A DNA stretch of 64,000 nt. It comes from Anaeramoeba ignava (taxonomy: Eukaryota; Metamonada; Anaeramoebidae). The notes beneath the pieces are model-generated. The model made no database searches, was not told the DNA's origin, and saw only the letters and a program-made list of their open reading frames with translations. This document shows positions 49,925-62,867 of this stretch, in pieces. Each line of letters begins with the position of its first letter. Position 1 is the first letter of the stretch. The stretch covers positions 316,001 to 380,000 of the forward strand of contig JAPDFW010000059.1 of assembly GCA_028826165.1 (NCBI GenBank). The letters are read 5' to 3'. Both the position numbers and the translations under genes were made by a program.

Positions 49925-52900
49925 ATGCTTCAAAAAATTGTTGCAACAGTTTTAAATAAAGTTCTTGGAGATTTTATTGAACAACTTGATAAAAAACAAC
50001 TTAAACTTTCTATTTTTTCAGGGAGTGTAGTTTTGAAAAATTTAATATTAAAACCAGATGTTTTAAACGCATTACATTTACCAATTTATGTTAAAGCAGG
50101 TTTGTTTTATTCAACAAGCAAAAAAATTTCCAATTAAAAATTTAAATTAAAAAATTTTGGAAATTTTTTTAAAAAGGTTTTCTTGGAACTTTACATTTAG
50201 AAATTCCTTGGAAAAATTTAAAATCTAAACCAGTTATTGTTAATCTTGATAAAATATTTTTAATTGCTGGACAACAAGAACATAAAGAAGTAAATTTTAA
50301 TTTTATTTTTAAATTTATTTTAATTTTTAATTTTAATTTTATTTTTAGTATGAAAAAGAAAAAGAAGAAAAAAGTTTTGAATCAGCAAAACAAAAAAAAC
50401 TTGAAGCTTATGAAATTTGGAAACAAAATAAAGAAGCTGAAAAATTAAAAAGTAAATCAAAAAAATCTGAAAGTGATGATCCAGGTTTTACAGAAAAATT
50501 AATTGCGAAAATTATTGATAATTTACAAATAAGTATTTCCAATGTTCATGTTAGATTTGAAAGTGAAATAGATAAAGTAATTAATTTAAATTAAAATTAA
50601 AATTAAATATTTGATTTAAATTAAATATTAAAATTAAATTAAATATTTGATTTGAATTAAAATTAAAATTAAAATTAAATTAAATTAAATTAAATATTTG
50701 ATTTGAATTAAAATTAAAAATTAATTTGAATTAAAATTAAATTTAAATATTTGATTTGAATTAAAATTAAAATCAAAATTAAAATTAAAATTAAATTATT
50801 AAATATTAAAATTAAATTAAATTAAATTAAAATAAAATTAAAATTAAAATTAAAATTAAAATTAAAATTAAATTAAATTAAATTAAATATTTGATTTGGA
50901 TTAAAATTAAATTAAAATTAAAATTAAAATTAAATATTTGATTTGGATTAAAATTAAATATTAGATATTTGATTTAATATTAAAATAAAATTAAAATTAA
51001 ATATTTGATTTGAATTAAATTTAAATGTTTTAGAAACCTTTCGCTATGGGTGTTACTCTTGATGCAATAACAGCTCAAAGTGCTGATGAAAATTGGAAAC
51101 CAGCTTTTGTTGAAAATAATCCAGCATTTCTTAATAAAATTGTTGATTTAAAACATCTTTCAATTTATTGGGATACAAATACTGAACCTCTTAAAGATTT
51201 ATCAACTTCATCAGTAACAGATTTTTTACAGAAAACTCTTCCAAAAAAAGATTCAAAATCAAATACTCCACATCAATTTATTTTAAATCCTGTTGATGGT
51301 GATTTAAAACTAAGAATGAAGAAAACACCTTATAAAAAAGGTGATTCACTTACTATTCCAAAATTTGATGCAATTACAAATTTTCATGTTATTTCTATTG
51401 GACTTGAAGATGAACATTATCGTTCAATACTTAAATTAATGGAATATTTTACATTTTTTATGAGAGGAGAAAAAGTAGATTTAAAATTAAAATTAAAATC
51501 AAAATTAAAATTCATTTATAATTGATTTAATATTAAAATTAAAATTAAAATTAAAATTAAAATTGATTTAAAATTAATTTAAAATTGATTTGATTTTAAA
51601 TTGTTTATTTATTTTTAGTATCGAAAATTCTTAAAACCTAAAATTCGCCCAAAAAAAGATGATGAAAAAACTTCAAAAGAATGGTGGAGATTTATATCTC
51701 GTGCTGCTGGTTCTGATTACAAAGAAAGAAACTCATTATTTGATTGGAAAGAACTTGCAAAAAGATCAAATTTAAGAAATAAATACATTCCTTTATGGAA
51801 AAAAAAATTAGTTTATAAAACACCAAAAAAATGGAAAACAACTGAAGAACACCAAAAAATCCTTGATATTGAAAAAGATCTCACATACGAAACAATCATT
51901 TTCTTCCGCTCAATTGCAGAAAAAGAAGTAATGAAAGAAAAAGAAGAAAGAGATAAACTAATTGCTCAAAAAAAGAAAGAAATTGACGAAAAACAAAAAA
52001 AGAAAGGAATGATGTCAAGATGGTTCGGTAAAAAAGAAAAAGCTGAAGATTCAGAAGAAGTCAAAAACGTAAATGTTAAATTAACAGATGAAGAAATGAA
52101 GGAAATTTATGAAGCTATTGGATATCAAAAGGATGAAATTGAACCTGATAAAATTCCTGAAGAATTTATCAATATTAAATTAATTATTGGTTTAAAAACT
52201 GGAAAATTATCTTTACTCAAAAAACAGGAAATTCAAAAACCTGCAAAAGAAATCACAGAAATTGTTGTTTCTCAATTTTCAGGTGAAATTCTTCTTAGAA
52301 ATACTTGGAAAACAATTTCAGCAAAACTTCAATCTTTTTCTATTCATGATTTTTGGACTGAAAAAACAAAATTTCCCAATCTTGCTATGCCTAAAATTTA
52401 TCAACTTGAAGAGAGTAAAAATAAAGACAAATCTTTTATTGAAGCCAAAATGGAAATTCAACCTTTGGATAAAATTGCTGATGTTGATTTGAATTTATCT
52501 ATAAAACCTTTGGAAGTTGTTTACAATATGAAGTTTATTCAAGAAATATTAGATTTCTTCACTATTCAAGATCGTTCCTCAATTCAAGAAATTGAAAACC
52601 AAGTTCTTGAACAATTACAATCAATAAAAGAAGCTCAAAAAGCTCAATTATTAAATGCGGTTGAAAATCACAAAACAATTAATCTTCATTTGGATATTCA
52701 TGCTCCTTTGTTTTTAATCCCAGAAAATATCCAGAAAGTTGAAGGTTTACTTCTGGTTTTAGATCTTGGACATTTGGTTATGAATTCAGATCTTCAACAA
52801 AATCGCAAAAAAGATGATAAAAAGAAAACAAAGGATGAAAATGATTATTATGATAAATTTAATCTTAAATTGGAAAATATTCATTCTTTACTTTTTGATA

Positions 52901-55900
52901 ATGGAAGTGTTTGGAAAGAAATTACGTCTCGTGAAGAATTAGTAAAATATAAAGATTTGCAAATTATTCAAGATTTTGATATTGAATTTGTTTTACAATT
53001 ATGCATTATTCAAAATGATCCAAATTACACAAAAATGAAGTAAAAATCTCAAAAGAAATTTCAATTAAAATTTAAAATTAAAATTTAAAATTAAAATTTA
53101 AAATTAATTTCTTTTAGACTTTCTGGTCATCTTCCTGATATGAAATTCTTTTTAACAACAACAAGATATATTCATTTAATGAAATTAATTGATGTTATCA
53201 CAGAATCAGTTAGTCAACCTCAACAACAATTACATCAAATTCATGTTGAATATGATCCTCATAAAAAATTTTCTCCTAAAATTGAGGAAATTGTTGATTC
53301 AATTTCAGAATATCAAGAACAATCAAATCAACAAGAAATCAAAGGTTATTCTGAACTTGTTGAATATAAGCAACTCCAATTAAATTTTTCAATTTCAAAA
53401 GTTTCATTTTTAATAGTTAAAGATAAAAATTTGGAAAAACCACAAGATTTAATACATTTAATTCTCAATAATATTCAAGCAAATCTTTTACAAAGAACAT
53501 ATGATAATGAAATCAAAATGAAAATTGGAGGTTATTATTAATTTTAATTTTAAATTTTAATTTTTATTTAAATTTTTAATTTTATTTTTTAGAATTTAAT
53601 ATTGAAGATCTTTTTATTCCTCAAGAAGATTACTTAATTTCATCAATTGGAAATGAAAAGGAAAAAGAGTTAATTCTTTTTGAAATGAAAAATGTTAAAA
53701 GAAATTCTCCTCATTTTAAAGATATTGATTCAGAAATAAATATTGAAATGAATGAATTACATGCTTTTTTAAATCGAGAAACTGTTACAGAATTAATTGA
53801 TTTTTATTATGGATACAGAAAAGAAAACAAGGAAATTAAACAAATTAAAGAAAAAGAAAAAGAAAAAGAAACAGAAATTAAAGAAAAAGAAAAAAAGGAA
53901 GAAAAAATAATCATTCCAGAAATTAAGAATAAAATTATCAAACAAAAAATCAATGGGAAAATGAATAAAATCACTTTTTCACTTACAAAAGAAGGAAATG
54001 GAATTGCAAAATTTTCAGCTTCACAAATGGAATTTGGATATAAATCACGAGATACAATCCAAAATATTGAAGGGAAAGTGGGAGCATTCAATATTTACGA
54101 TTTAACTTTAGAAGGCAAAAAATATCCATCAATTATGGAATTTGTTGATGAACATCCTTTTACATTTAAAATGGATAGATTTGAAGATAAAAATGATACT
54201 TCTTATCCTGGGCATGATATTTCAATTTCTGTTTCTCTTGATGGAGTTAAAACAACCTTTTTATATCGTTTTCTTTCTGAAATTATCACATATTTTGATG
54301 AAATGTTTTCAATGAGTCAAGAATTACAAAAAACAAAACAGCATTTAACAGAATTAGCAAAATCTACTTTGGAACAAGAATTGGTTCATGTTCAAGCTCT
54401 TTTAATGAAATTTGATATTAATCTTCAAAATCTCTATGCAATTATTCCTCAACAATCAAATTCAGATTCAATTTTAATTGCACAAATGAAATCATTTACT
54501 GCATCCAATACTTTTAAAACCGTGAAAATTGGAGATATAAATAAAACTACTATTATTGATTGTTATAAAATTGATATGAAAAAAATGAAAATTGAAAGTG
54601 GGAAAAATTTATCATCTACAAAAGATTATTTATATATTATTCCTCCAGTTGATCTTCTATTACAAGTTGATAGACTTCTTGAAGAAAATCAAAATTTGGA
54701 AATTCCTCAATTATCAATTCAAGGAAATTGCACAAAAATCAATACAGTATTAAACAAGAATCAATATAATCAAATTCTTGCAACTCTTTCAGGAAATTTA
54801 AGTGAAAATGTTCAATCAAAAAAACCAGATAAAATTGAAATTCAAACTGATAATGAACCCAAAATTATTGAAAAAGAAAAAGAAAATAATAATGAAAATA
54901 ATAATAATGTTAATGAAAAATCTAATCCAAAAACAAATATTCAAGTGAAAATGAATTTTGAAGAATTAGGATTGGAATTGATTGAAGGAGATTTTTATTC
55001 AGAAATTGAATATCAAACAGCAGAAAAAATATTATCAATTGCTAAATTTTATATTGATAATATTATGATTGATTTGAAAATGAAAACAGATTCAAGTTTA
55101 TTACTTAATACTCAATTTTCTAAAATCATTGGAACTTGTACAGCAAAAAGATTTAATATATTTCATTCAGATTTCTTGTTACCAAATTCAAAATCACAAG
55201 AAAATTATGAACAACAAATGGAAATTAACATTGAAATTGATTCTCAACAAAACAAAGAAATTATAGCATCACTTCATTCACTTCAAGTTATTCCAATTTG
55301 GCCTGTTTTCTTCTTTTTAATGGATTTCTTTGTTTCTGAAGAAGAACAGAATAAAAAAATTGAAGAACAAAAAGAACAAAATGAAAAAATTGATGAAAAT
55401 GAAGAAAAGAAAGAAAAAATTGATGAAAATGAAGAAAAGAAAGAAAAAATTGATGAAAATCAAAAGAAACAAAAAAATCCTTCTCTTAATTTTTCAGCTA
55501 CAATAAGAAATCTTGATTTGATAATGCTTGATAATTTCCAAAACAAAAATCCAACTGTTTTCACTTTCCATCAAACTTTAATGTTCAAATATATTGATGA
55601 AGGAATTAAAACAATTCGCACAGCATTGCAAGATATTAAAATATACTCTTCAACACTTGAAACACAAGCAACTTATGGAAAATTAATCCTTAATCCACTT
55701 AATCTTACAGCACAAATGAAAATGACACCCAAAAAAGAAAACCCTGAATTGGTTGATACTTTAATTGAAACTGAACTTGGAATGATTGATATTGTGTTTA
55801 CATATCAAGATTTCAAATTCCTAATGAAAACAGTTGATAATATTACAAAAGAACTTAATAAAAGTCTTGAAAAGCAACAAAAACCAAAGAAAATTGAAGA

Positions 55901-58900
55901 AATTAAACCAATAGAAGAAAATATTCAAGTTTTACAAGAAAAAGAAATTCATAAAATTCAAATTGAAAAGGAAACAAGACCTAAAACAGATTCTATTCAA
56001 ATTGAGGAATTAGTTTTCCAAACTGAAGGATTCAAACTTCTTTTACTTGATGATTGTTTTGGAGAAAATCAAAATCAACCACTTCTTTCAGTCTTAATTC
56101 AAAACATAGTTTTAAATCTTTCAAATTGGTCAAAACAATTACAAGCAAAAATAGGAATGGATATTTTAGTAAATTACTTTAATGAATTTGTTGGTGTTTG
56201 GGAACCAGTAATTGAACCTTGGAGATTTGAAGTTGAGGCTCAAAAGGCAGAATTATTAGAGAAATATGATATTTTCTTAAAAGCACAAAATGTTTTGAAC
56301 ATAAATTTATCTGGAGCAATGATGAAAACACTCTCTTCAACAATGAAAGTTTTGAATGATGAATTTCATGGTAAATCAGTAATTGAAAAAGAATTGGATT
56401 TCCATCCTTATTGGGTTGTGAATAATACTTTGGAAAATATTGAAATTGCTTATGGAAAAGATAAGAAAATGAAACTTAATCCTGGAGAAAAAAAACCTTT
56501 CAAATTCGATAAATCAACAAAACAATCAAATCAATTAAGAAATCCTCAAATTTCTGCTTTTTATGAACATAAAATCACTTTTGGATTTCCTGATTATCCA
56601 AATTTCAGGAAAAATTCTGTTATTCTTGATCGAGTTGAAAAAAGAGTGTTTATTCTCAATAGAACCAAGAATTTTACACAAAAAGCAATCACATCAATAA
56701 AATTACAAAACGGAAGCAAACTTCTTACATTTTCATCAGGAGTTTTAATTGAAAATCGAACATCAATACCATTAGAAATTTATTTGCAAATGGATAATGA
56801 AAAATCATTAAGATATTATATCAGTCCTTTACAAGAGTTTTCAGTTCCATTCAAATATATTGAAAACGGAACATTTTCTGTTCGTCCAAGTAAATTTCAT
56901 GCAGCAATCGGAATGGAAATATTACCTAAAAAACAAAAATTTTCTTTACAAAATGTTGATTTTAACAAACAAGAATCAGATAAAAAACCACAACATCATT
57001 TCAGTAGAATTTTCACAAATCAAACCTATTCAAAAGATGCAAGACCACCAAGGTTCCAAATGAACAGTCTCAAACCAGAATCAGTTACACTTTATTGTGA
57101 TCACACTAAACAAGGAACAAAAGAAGCCTATTATTTTATTTTAAATATTTCAAAACATCGAGATGAAAGAATATTGCAAGAAAGAACATATTGGAAAATG
57201 ACAATATCACCACCTTTAATAATTGAAAATATTCTTACAAAACCAACAACATTTAATGTTTCAAATGTTCGAACTGGAAAAATAATTTCATCAAGACTTA
57301 ATTTTGAAGATACAGCAGAAATTTATCAAGTCAATCCATTACCAAAGAATATTTCTTATTCAATCAAAATTGACAAGTTTACAAAATCTCAAGGAGATAT
57401 TCTTAACACTGAAACATCAAAACTTGAAGTTACCAATTTTGTTGTTGAAGATGCTTTTAAAAATGAAGCTACATTTTCATTTGAAAATACTTTGGATGAA
57501 TATGGAAGTCGTTGTATTGCTTTATTTTCAAAGTTTTTATTAGTTAATAAAACAGGAATTCCACTTATTTATCAAAATTCATCAACAAATAAAACTATTG
57601 GAGGAGGAAATGATATTAAATCACTTGAAAAAGAAGAAAATATTCCAACAGTTTCAAATGAATGGAAAGATAATATTGAGAAATATTCAAGTGTTTTTCT
57701 TGTTGATCCAAAGAATATCAAAATCAAAACATTAGATTCATTATGGAGCGAAAAATCAATACCATTAAATGCACCAGGTTCAATTGGATTTTCTTCATTG
57801 AAAATCAATAATTCAAATGAAAATCAAAATCAAAATGAAAATCAAAATGAAAATCAAAATGAAAATCAAAATCAAAATCAAATTTATGAATTTGGATACT
57901 CAATAATTCCAGGAACACATTCTCTTTATAGATCACAAATTATTACATTTGCACCAAGATTTGTTCTTATTAATAAAACTAAACATCCTATTGTTTTTGC
58001 TGAAAAAGAAGAAAAAAAACAAAGAGGATTTTTACAACCTGAAGAATATAGTCCATTTTATTTTTGGAATTTTGCATCTCATTTACTTAAAATTAAATTT
58101 GGAAAAGATAATTTAAATGAAAATGAAAATGAAAATTTAAAAAGAAAATGAAAATTTAAAAGAAAATGAAAAAGAAAAAGAAAATGAAGTTGAAATTGAA
58201 TTTGAGAAGAAAAAAACCGAAGATATTCTTGATGATGATAATGAGGATGATTTTGTTAAATTTGAAAATTGGGAATGGTCTTGTGGCTTTTTAGCAACTG
58301 AATTGGATGAACAAACTGTGAAATTAAGATCAAAAACAAACAAAATTTATATGTTAAATGTTAATATTAATGATGATGGTCCAACTTTTTATATTTTTAT
58401 TAATCCTCAATTAAAAAACAAATTACCATATCAAATTAGAAATCATACCAAATTCCCCTTTTTAATTAATCAAAAAAATTCAAGTTATTATGAAACAATT
58501 GAAGCTCAAACAAATATTTATTATTCATGGGATAATTTGCAACTTCCAAAAATTCTAGATATTTCTTCACCAGAAAAAAAACTAATTACAGCTATTAAAA
58601 TTGATAAATTGAAACAATATTCACCTATTAATTATCAAGATTGCCAAATTTCCATTTCTATTCAATCACATGGAACAACTTTTATATTAGACATTAAAGA
58701 ATCTGGACCAATTTTGAAAACCAACAAATCAAAAACAAACTTAAAAAAAACACAATCAGAACAAGAAAAACAAAAACAAATTGAAAAAGAAAAAGAAAAA
58801 GAACTTCAAAGACAAAGAATTGTTAATTTCACTTCAAAATTAAAACTTCCTGGATTTGGAATTTCCTTAATTAGTGATGATCCTATTGAAATTGCTTATA

Positions 58901-60717
58901 TTTCATTCACTAATTTGGAAGCAATGTTTGAAAGTAGTAATATTGATCAAGAATTCGAATTTTCACTTGAAAAGTTCCAAATTGATAATCAATTACCAAC
59001 ATCATTATATCCTATTTTAATTGAACAGAAACCACTTTCAGATCCAAAACCTGTTTTAAAAGCAAGTTTTGTTCGTTCTTTAATTTATGGAGATGAACTT
59101 GATTATTATAAATACGCATCATTTCTTTTACAAGAATTAATTATTAAGGTTGATGATGGTTTTGTGTATAAATTACTTGATTTTATTGATTCTTTGAAAT
59201 TTGATCAATTTGGACAACCAAAAATTTTTGAAAGTCAATCTTTAGTGAAAGGAAAAGATGTTTTTTCTTTAATTAAATCACAAAGTTCAAATGGAAAAGA
59301 AAGTTCATTAGTGAAAAGACAATATTTCGAATTACTTCATTTAAATCCTGTTAAATTTGAAATTACATTTGAAATGCAAAGTAAAACTGAATCATCTAAT
59401 TTCCTTCATAATTTCCTTCGAATTCTTGGAACTTCATTTATTAGTATTCAAGAAACAAATATAAAACTTAATGCATTGGTTCTTCGACATGTTTTTGGAA
59501 GACAAGACAAGATTGTGAATAGAATTCAAAAACATTACACAAGATCATTTATGAAACAATTATACAAAATAATTGGTTCAATTGATATTTTAGGAGATCC
59601 AGTTGGTTTATTAGGAGGAATAGGAACAGGTAAATTTAAAAGAAATAAAATAAAAGAAAAAAAGTTGAACTAGCAAAAAAAATTTTTTTTCCAACTTTTT
59701 ATTTCTCCAATTAAATAATTTATATATTTAATTTATTTATTATTATTTTTAGGTGTAATTGAATTTTTCCATGAACCAGCAAAAGGAATAGTTCATTCTC
59801 CTGGAGATTTTGCAATTGGAATTGGAAAAGGATCATGGTCACTAGTGAAAAATTCTATATCAGGAGTAATGGGAACAGCATCTAAAGTAATTGGAGCAGT
59901 TGGGAAAGGATTCACAGCATTAACATTAGATGATGAATATAAAGAACAACGAAGAAGAGACAAGTTAAAAAACAAACCAAAACATGCAGGAGATGGTGTA
60001 GTAAAAGGAGGAAAGGCATTTGCAAAGAGTCTTTGGAGTGGAGTTTCAGGAATTGTAACACAGCCAATCAAGGGCGCTAAAAAAGAGGGAGTAAAAGGCT
60101 TCTTTAAAGGTGCTGGTAAAGGCTTAGTTGGAGTTGTTTCTAAACCTGTTGTTGGTGTGACTGAATTTTCTTCTAATGTTTTTGATGGAATTAAAAATAC
60201 TACTAAATTATTTGATCCAAAAAGTCTTGGAAAAGCAAGATCTCCTCGTTATATTGGTCAAGATAGGATTTTAACAATATTTAATCCTGATAAATCTTCT
60301 CAACAATTACTTTTAACAAATTTATCGAATGGTGCTTATAGAAAAGAGTTATGTATTGAGTTTAGAGTTTGTATTGAGAGGATGAAAAGTTATATAATTT
60401 TAACAGGTTTGTAAAATTTATATTAAAAATTTATATTAAAAATTTATATTAAAAATTTATTTAAAAATTTATTTAAAAATTTATTTAAAAATTTAGAAAA
60501 ACGAATGATTTATTTTGTTAAAGAAGATGTTAGATTGGATTTCTTATTAACTCAAATTCTTGAAAATAAAATTAATGGAAATTTCTTGGAATTAACTTAT
60601 GATTTAGGATCAACAAAGAAAAAAACTAAAAAAATGAAATTTCAATTTGAAAATTTGGAAGATGCAAAAGCAATTCAAGAAGAATTAATCAATCAAATTT
60701 CAAATTTAGAAAATTAA
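49925..60717 (+). CDS. VPS13: VPS13-type bridge-like lipid transfer protein
   Basis: VPS13 proteins form long hydrophobic grooves that move lipids between membranes at contact sites. Nine exons: 49925-50099, 50177-50289, 50349-50576, 51034-51474, 51619-53039, 53118-53530, 53593-59629, 59753-60406 and 60497-60717, all GT...AG and in phase, giving about 3,230 residues. The N-terminal chorein domain is clear (VATVLNKVLGDFIEQLDKKQ, LEIPWKNL). Further marks are AMGVTLDAITAQSADENWKP and WWRFISRAA, a VAB-like adaptor region (about 56400-58100; WVVNNTLENIEI, FLLVNKTGIPLIYQN), and the C-terminal ATG2-like helices rich in glycine (VKGFFKGAGKGLVGVVSKP), followed by a PH-like end. One +1 correction is needed at the A5 run 58139-58143; the neighbouring repeat copy has A4 at the equivalent place, so a one-base insertion is likely. 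The last coding bases are duplicated just downstream. Confidence 0.95.
50577..51033. repeat. VPS13 intron 3, AAATTAAAATT / ATATTTGATTTG repeats
   Basis: Donor GTAATT at 50577, acceptor TTTTAG ending 51033. The body is mixed (AATTAA)n with about nine ATATTTGATTT motifs. It is less regular than the other long introns. Its removal joins FESEIDK to PFAMGVTLD (via AAA), as in VPS13 proteins. Confidence 0.75.
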
Positions 60718-60852
60718 TTTCCCAATTCAAAATCAAAATCAAAATCATTTACAATTCAATTTACAATTCAAGAAGAATTAATCAATCAAATTTCAAATTT
60801 AGAAAATTAATTTCCCAATTCAAAATCAAATTCAAAATCATTTACAATTTAA
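60671..60852 (+). repeat. Tandem duplication of the VPS13 3' end
   Basis: The last 47 coding bases of VPS13 (from CAATTCAAGAAGAATTAATC at 60671) plus about 46 bases of 3' flank recur at 60764, a 93-bp period. The second copy still reads IQEELINQISNLEN-stop but lies after the stop codon, so it is untranslated. It grades directly into the satellite array beyond. Confidence 0.88.
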
Positions 60853-62660
60853 TTTACAATTCAATTTATAATTTAATTTATAATTTAATTTACAATTTAA
60901 TTTACAATTTAATTTATAATTTAATTTACAATTTAATTTACAATTTAATTTACAATTTAATTTATAATTTAATTTACAATTTAATTTATAATTTAATTTT
61001 CAATTTAATTTACAATTTAATTTATAATTTAATTTACTTGAATTTAATTTACAATTTAATTTACAATTTAATTTACAAATTTTCAATTTAATTTACAATT
61101 TAATTTACAATTTAATTTACAATTTAATTTACAATTTAATTTTCAATTTAATTTACAATTTAATTTTTAATTTACAATTTAATTTTCAATTTAATTTACA
61201 ATTTAATTTTACAATTTAATTTACAATTTAATTTACAATTTAATTTTAATTTAATTCATAATTTAATTTACAATTTAATTTACAATTCAATTTTCAATCA
61301 ATTTACAATTTAATTTACAATTTAATTTACAATTTAATTTATAATTTAATTTTCAATTTAATTTACAATTTAATTTATAATTTAATTTACAATTTAATTT
61401 TCAATTTAATTTACAATTTAATTTACAATTTAATTTACAATTTAATTTACAATTTAATTTACAATTTAATTTACAATTTAATTTTCAATTTAATTTACAA
61501 TTTAATTTTTATTCAATTTTCAATTTAATTTTTAATTCAATTTACAATTTAATTTACAATTTAATTTACAATTTAATTTTTATTCAATTTTCAATTTAAT
61601 TTTCAATTCAATTTACAATTCAATTTACAATTCAATTTTCAATTTAATTTACAATTTAATTTTTAATCAATTTTCAATTTAATTTACAATTTAATTTTTA
61701 ATTTAATTTACAATTTAATTTACAATTCAATTTACAATTTAATTTTCAATTCAATTTACAATTTAATTTACAATTTAATTTTCAATTTAATTTACAATTT
61801 AATTTACAATTTAATTTACAATTTAATTTTCAATTTAATTTATAATTTAATTTACAATTTAATTTTCAATTCAATTTTCAATTTAATTTACAATTTAATT
61901 TACAATTTAATTTACAATTTAATTTACAATTTAATTTATAATTTAATTTACAATTTAATTTACAATTTAATTTACAATTTAATTTTTAATTTAATTTACA
62001 ATTTAATTTTCAATTTAATTTTTAATTTAATTTACAATTTAATTTTCAATTCAATTTACAATTTCAATTTTCAATTCAATTTACAATTCAATTTTCAATT
62101 TAATTTACAATTTAATTTATAATTTAATTTACAATTTAATTTATAATTTAATTTATAATTTAATTTACAATTTAATTTACAATTTAATTTTCAATTCAAT
62201 TTACAATTTAATTTACAATTTAATTTACAATTTAATTTACAATTTAATTTATAATTTAATTTATAATTTAATTTACAATTTAATTTATAATTTAATTTAC
62301 AATTTAATTTACAATTTAATTTATAATTTAATTTATAATTTACAATTTAATTTAATTTATAATTTAATTTACAATTTAATTTACAATTTAATTTACAATT
62401 TAATTTACAATTTAATTTACAATTTAATTTACAATTTAATTTACAATTTAATTTACAATTTAATTTTTCAATTTAATTTACAATTTAATTTACAATTTAA
62501 TTTTCAATTTAATTTACAATTTAATTTACAATTTAATTTACAATTTAATTTACAATTTAATTTTTAATTTAATTTTTAATCAATTTTCAATTTAATTTTT
62601 AATTTAATTTACAATTTAATTTACAATTCAATTTACAATTTAATTTTCAATTCAATTTTC
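60853..62660. repeat. Intergenic satellite, (TTTAATTTACAA)n
   Basis: About 1.8 kb of a 12-base tandem unit TTTAATTTACAA with TATAATTTAAT and TTTCAATTTAAT variants, lying between the convergent VPS13 and valyl-tRNA synthetase genes. No gene is seen. From 62661 to 62867 the sequence becomes plain T-rich and A-rich 3' flank of the synthetase gene. Confidence 0.85.
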
Positions 62661-62867
62661 AATTCAATTTTTCTTTCTTTTTTTTGATTTTTTTTGATTT
62701 TCAAAATTGAATCAAAATAATTTTTTTTTCCGATTTTGATTCTTTTATTTTTTTTTTTGATTTTTTCGCATCTAAAAAAAAGAAAGAAAAGAAAACAAAA
62801 AAAAAGTTTAATTTTGTATTTTGTTTTTAAATTTAAATTTTGATTTAAATTTTGATTTAAAATGATT

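Noticed and set aside
60764-60852. A second VPS13-like mini-gene after the stop
   Set aside because: It is only a 93-bp tandem copy of the last coding bases and flank, without start, splice site or further frame.
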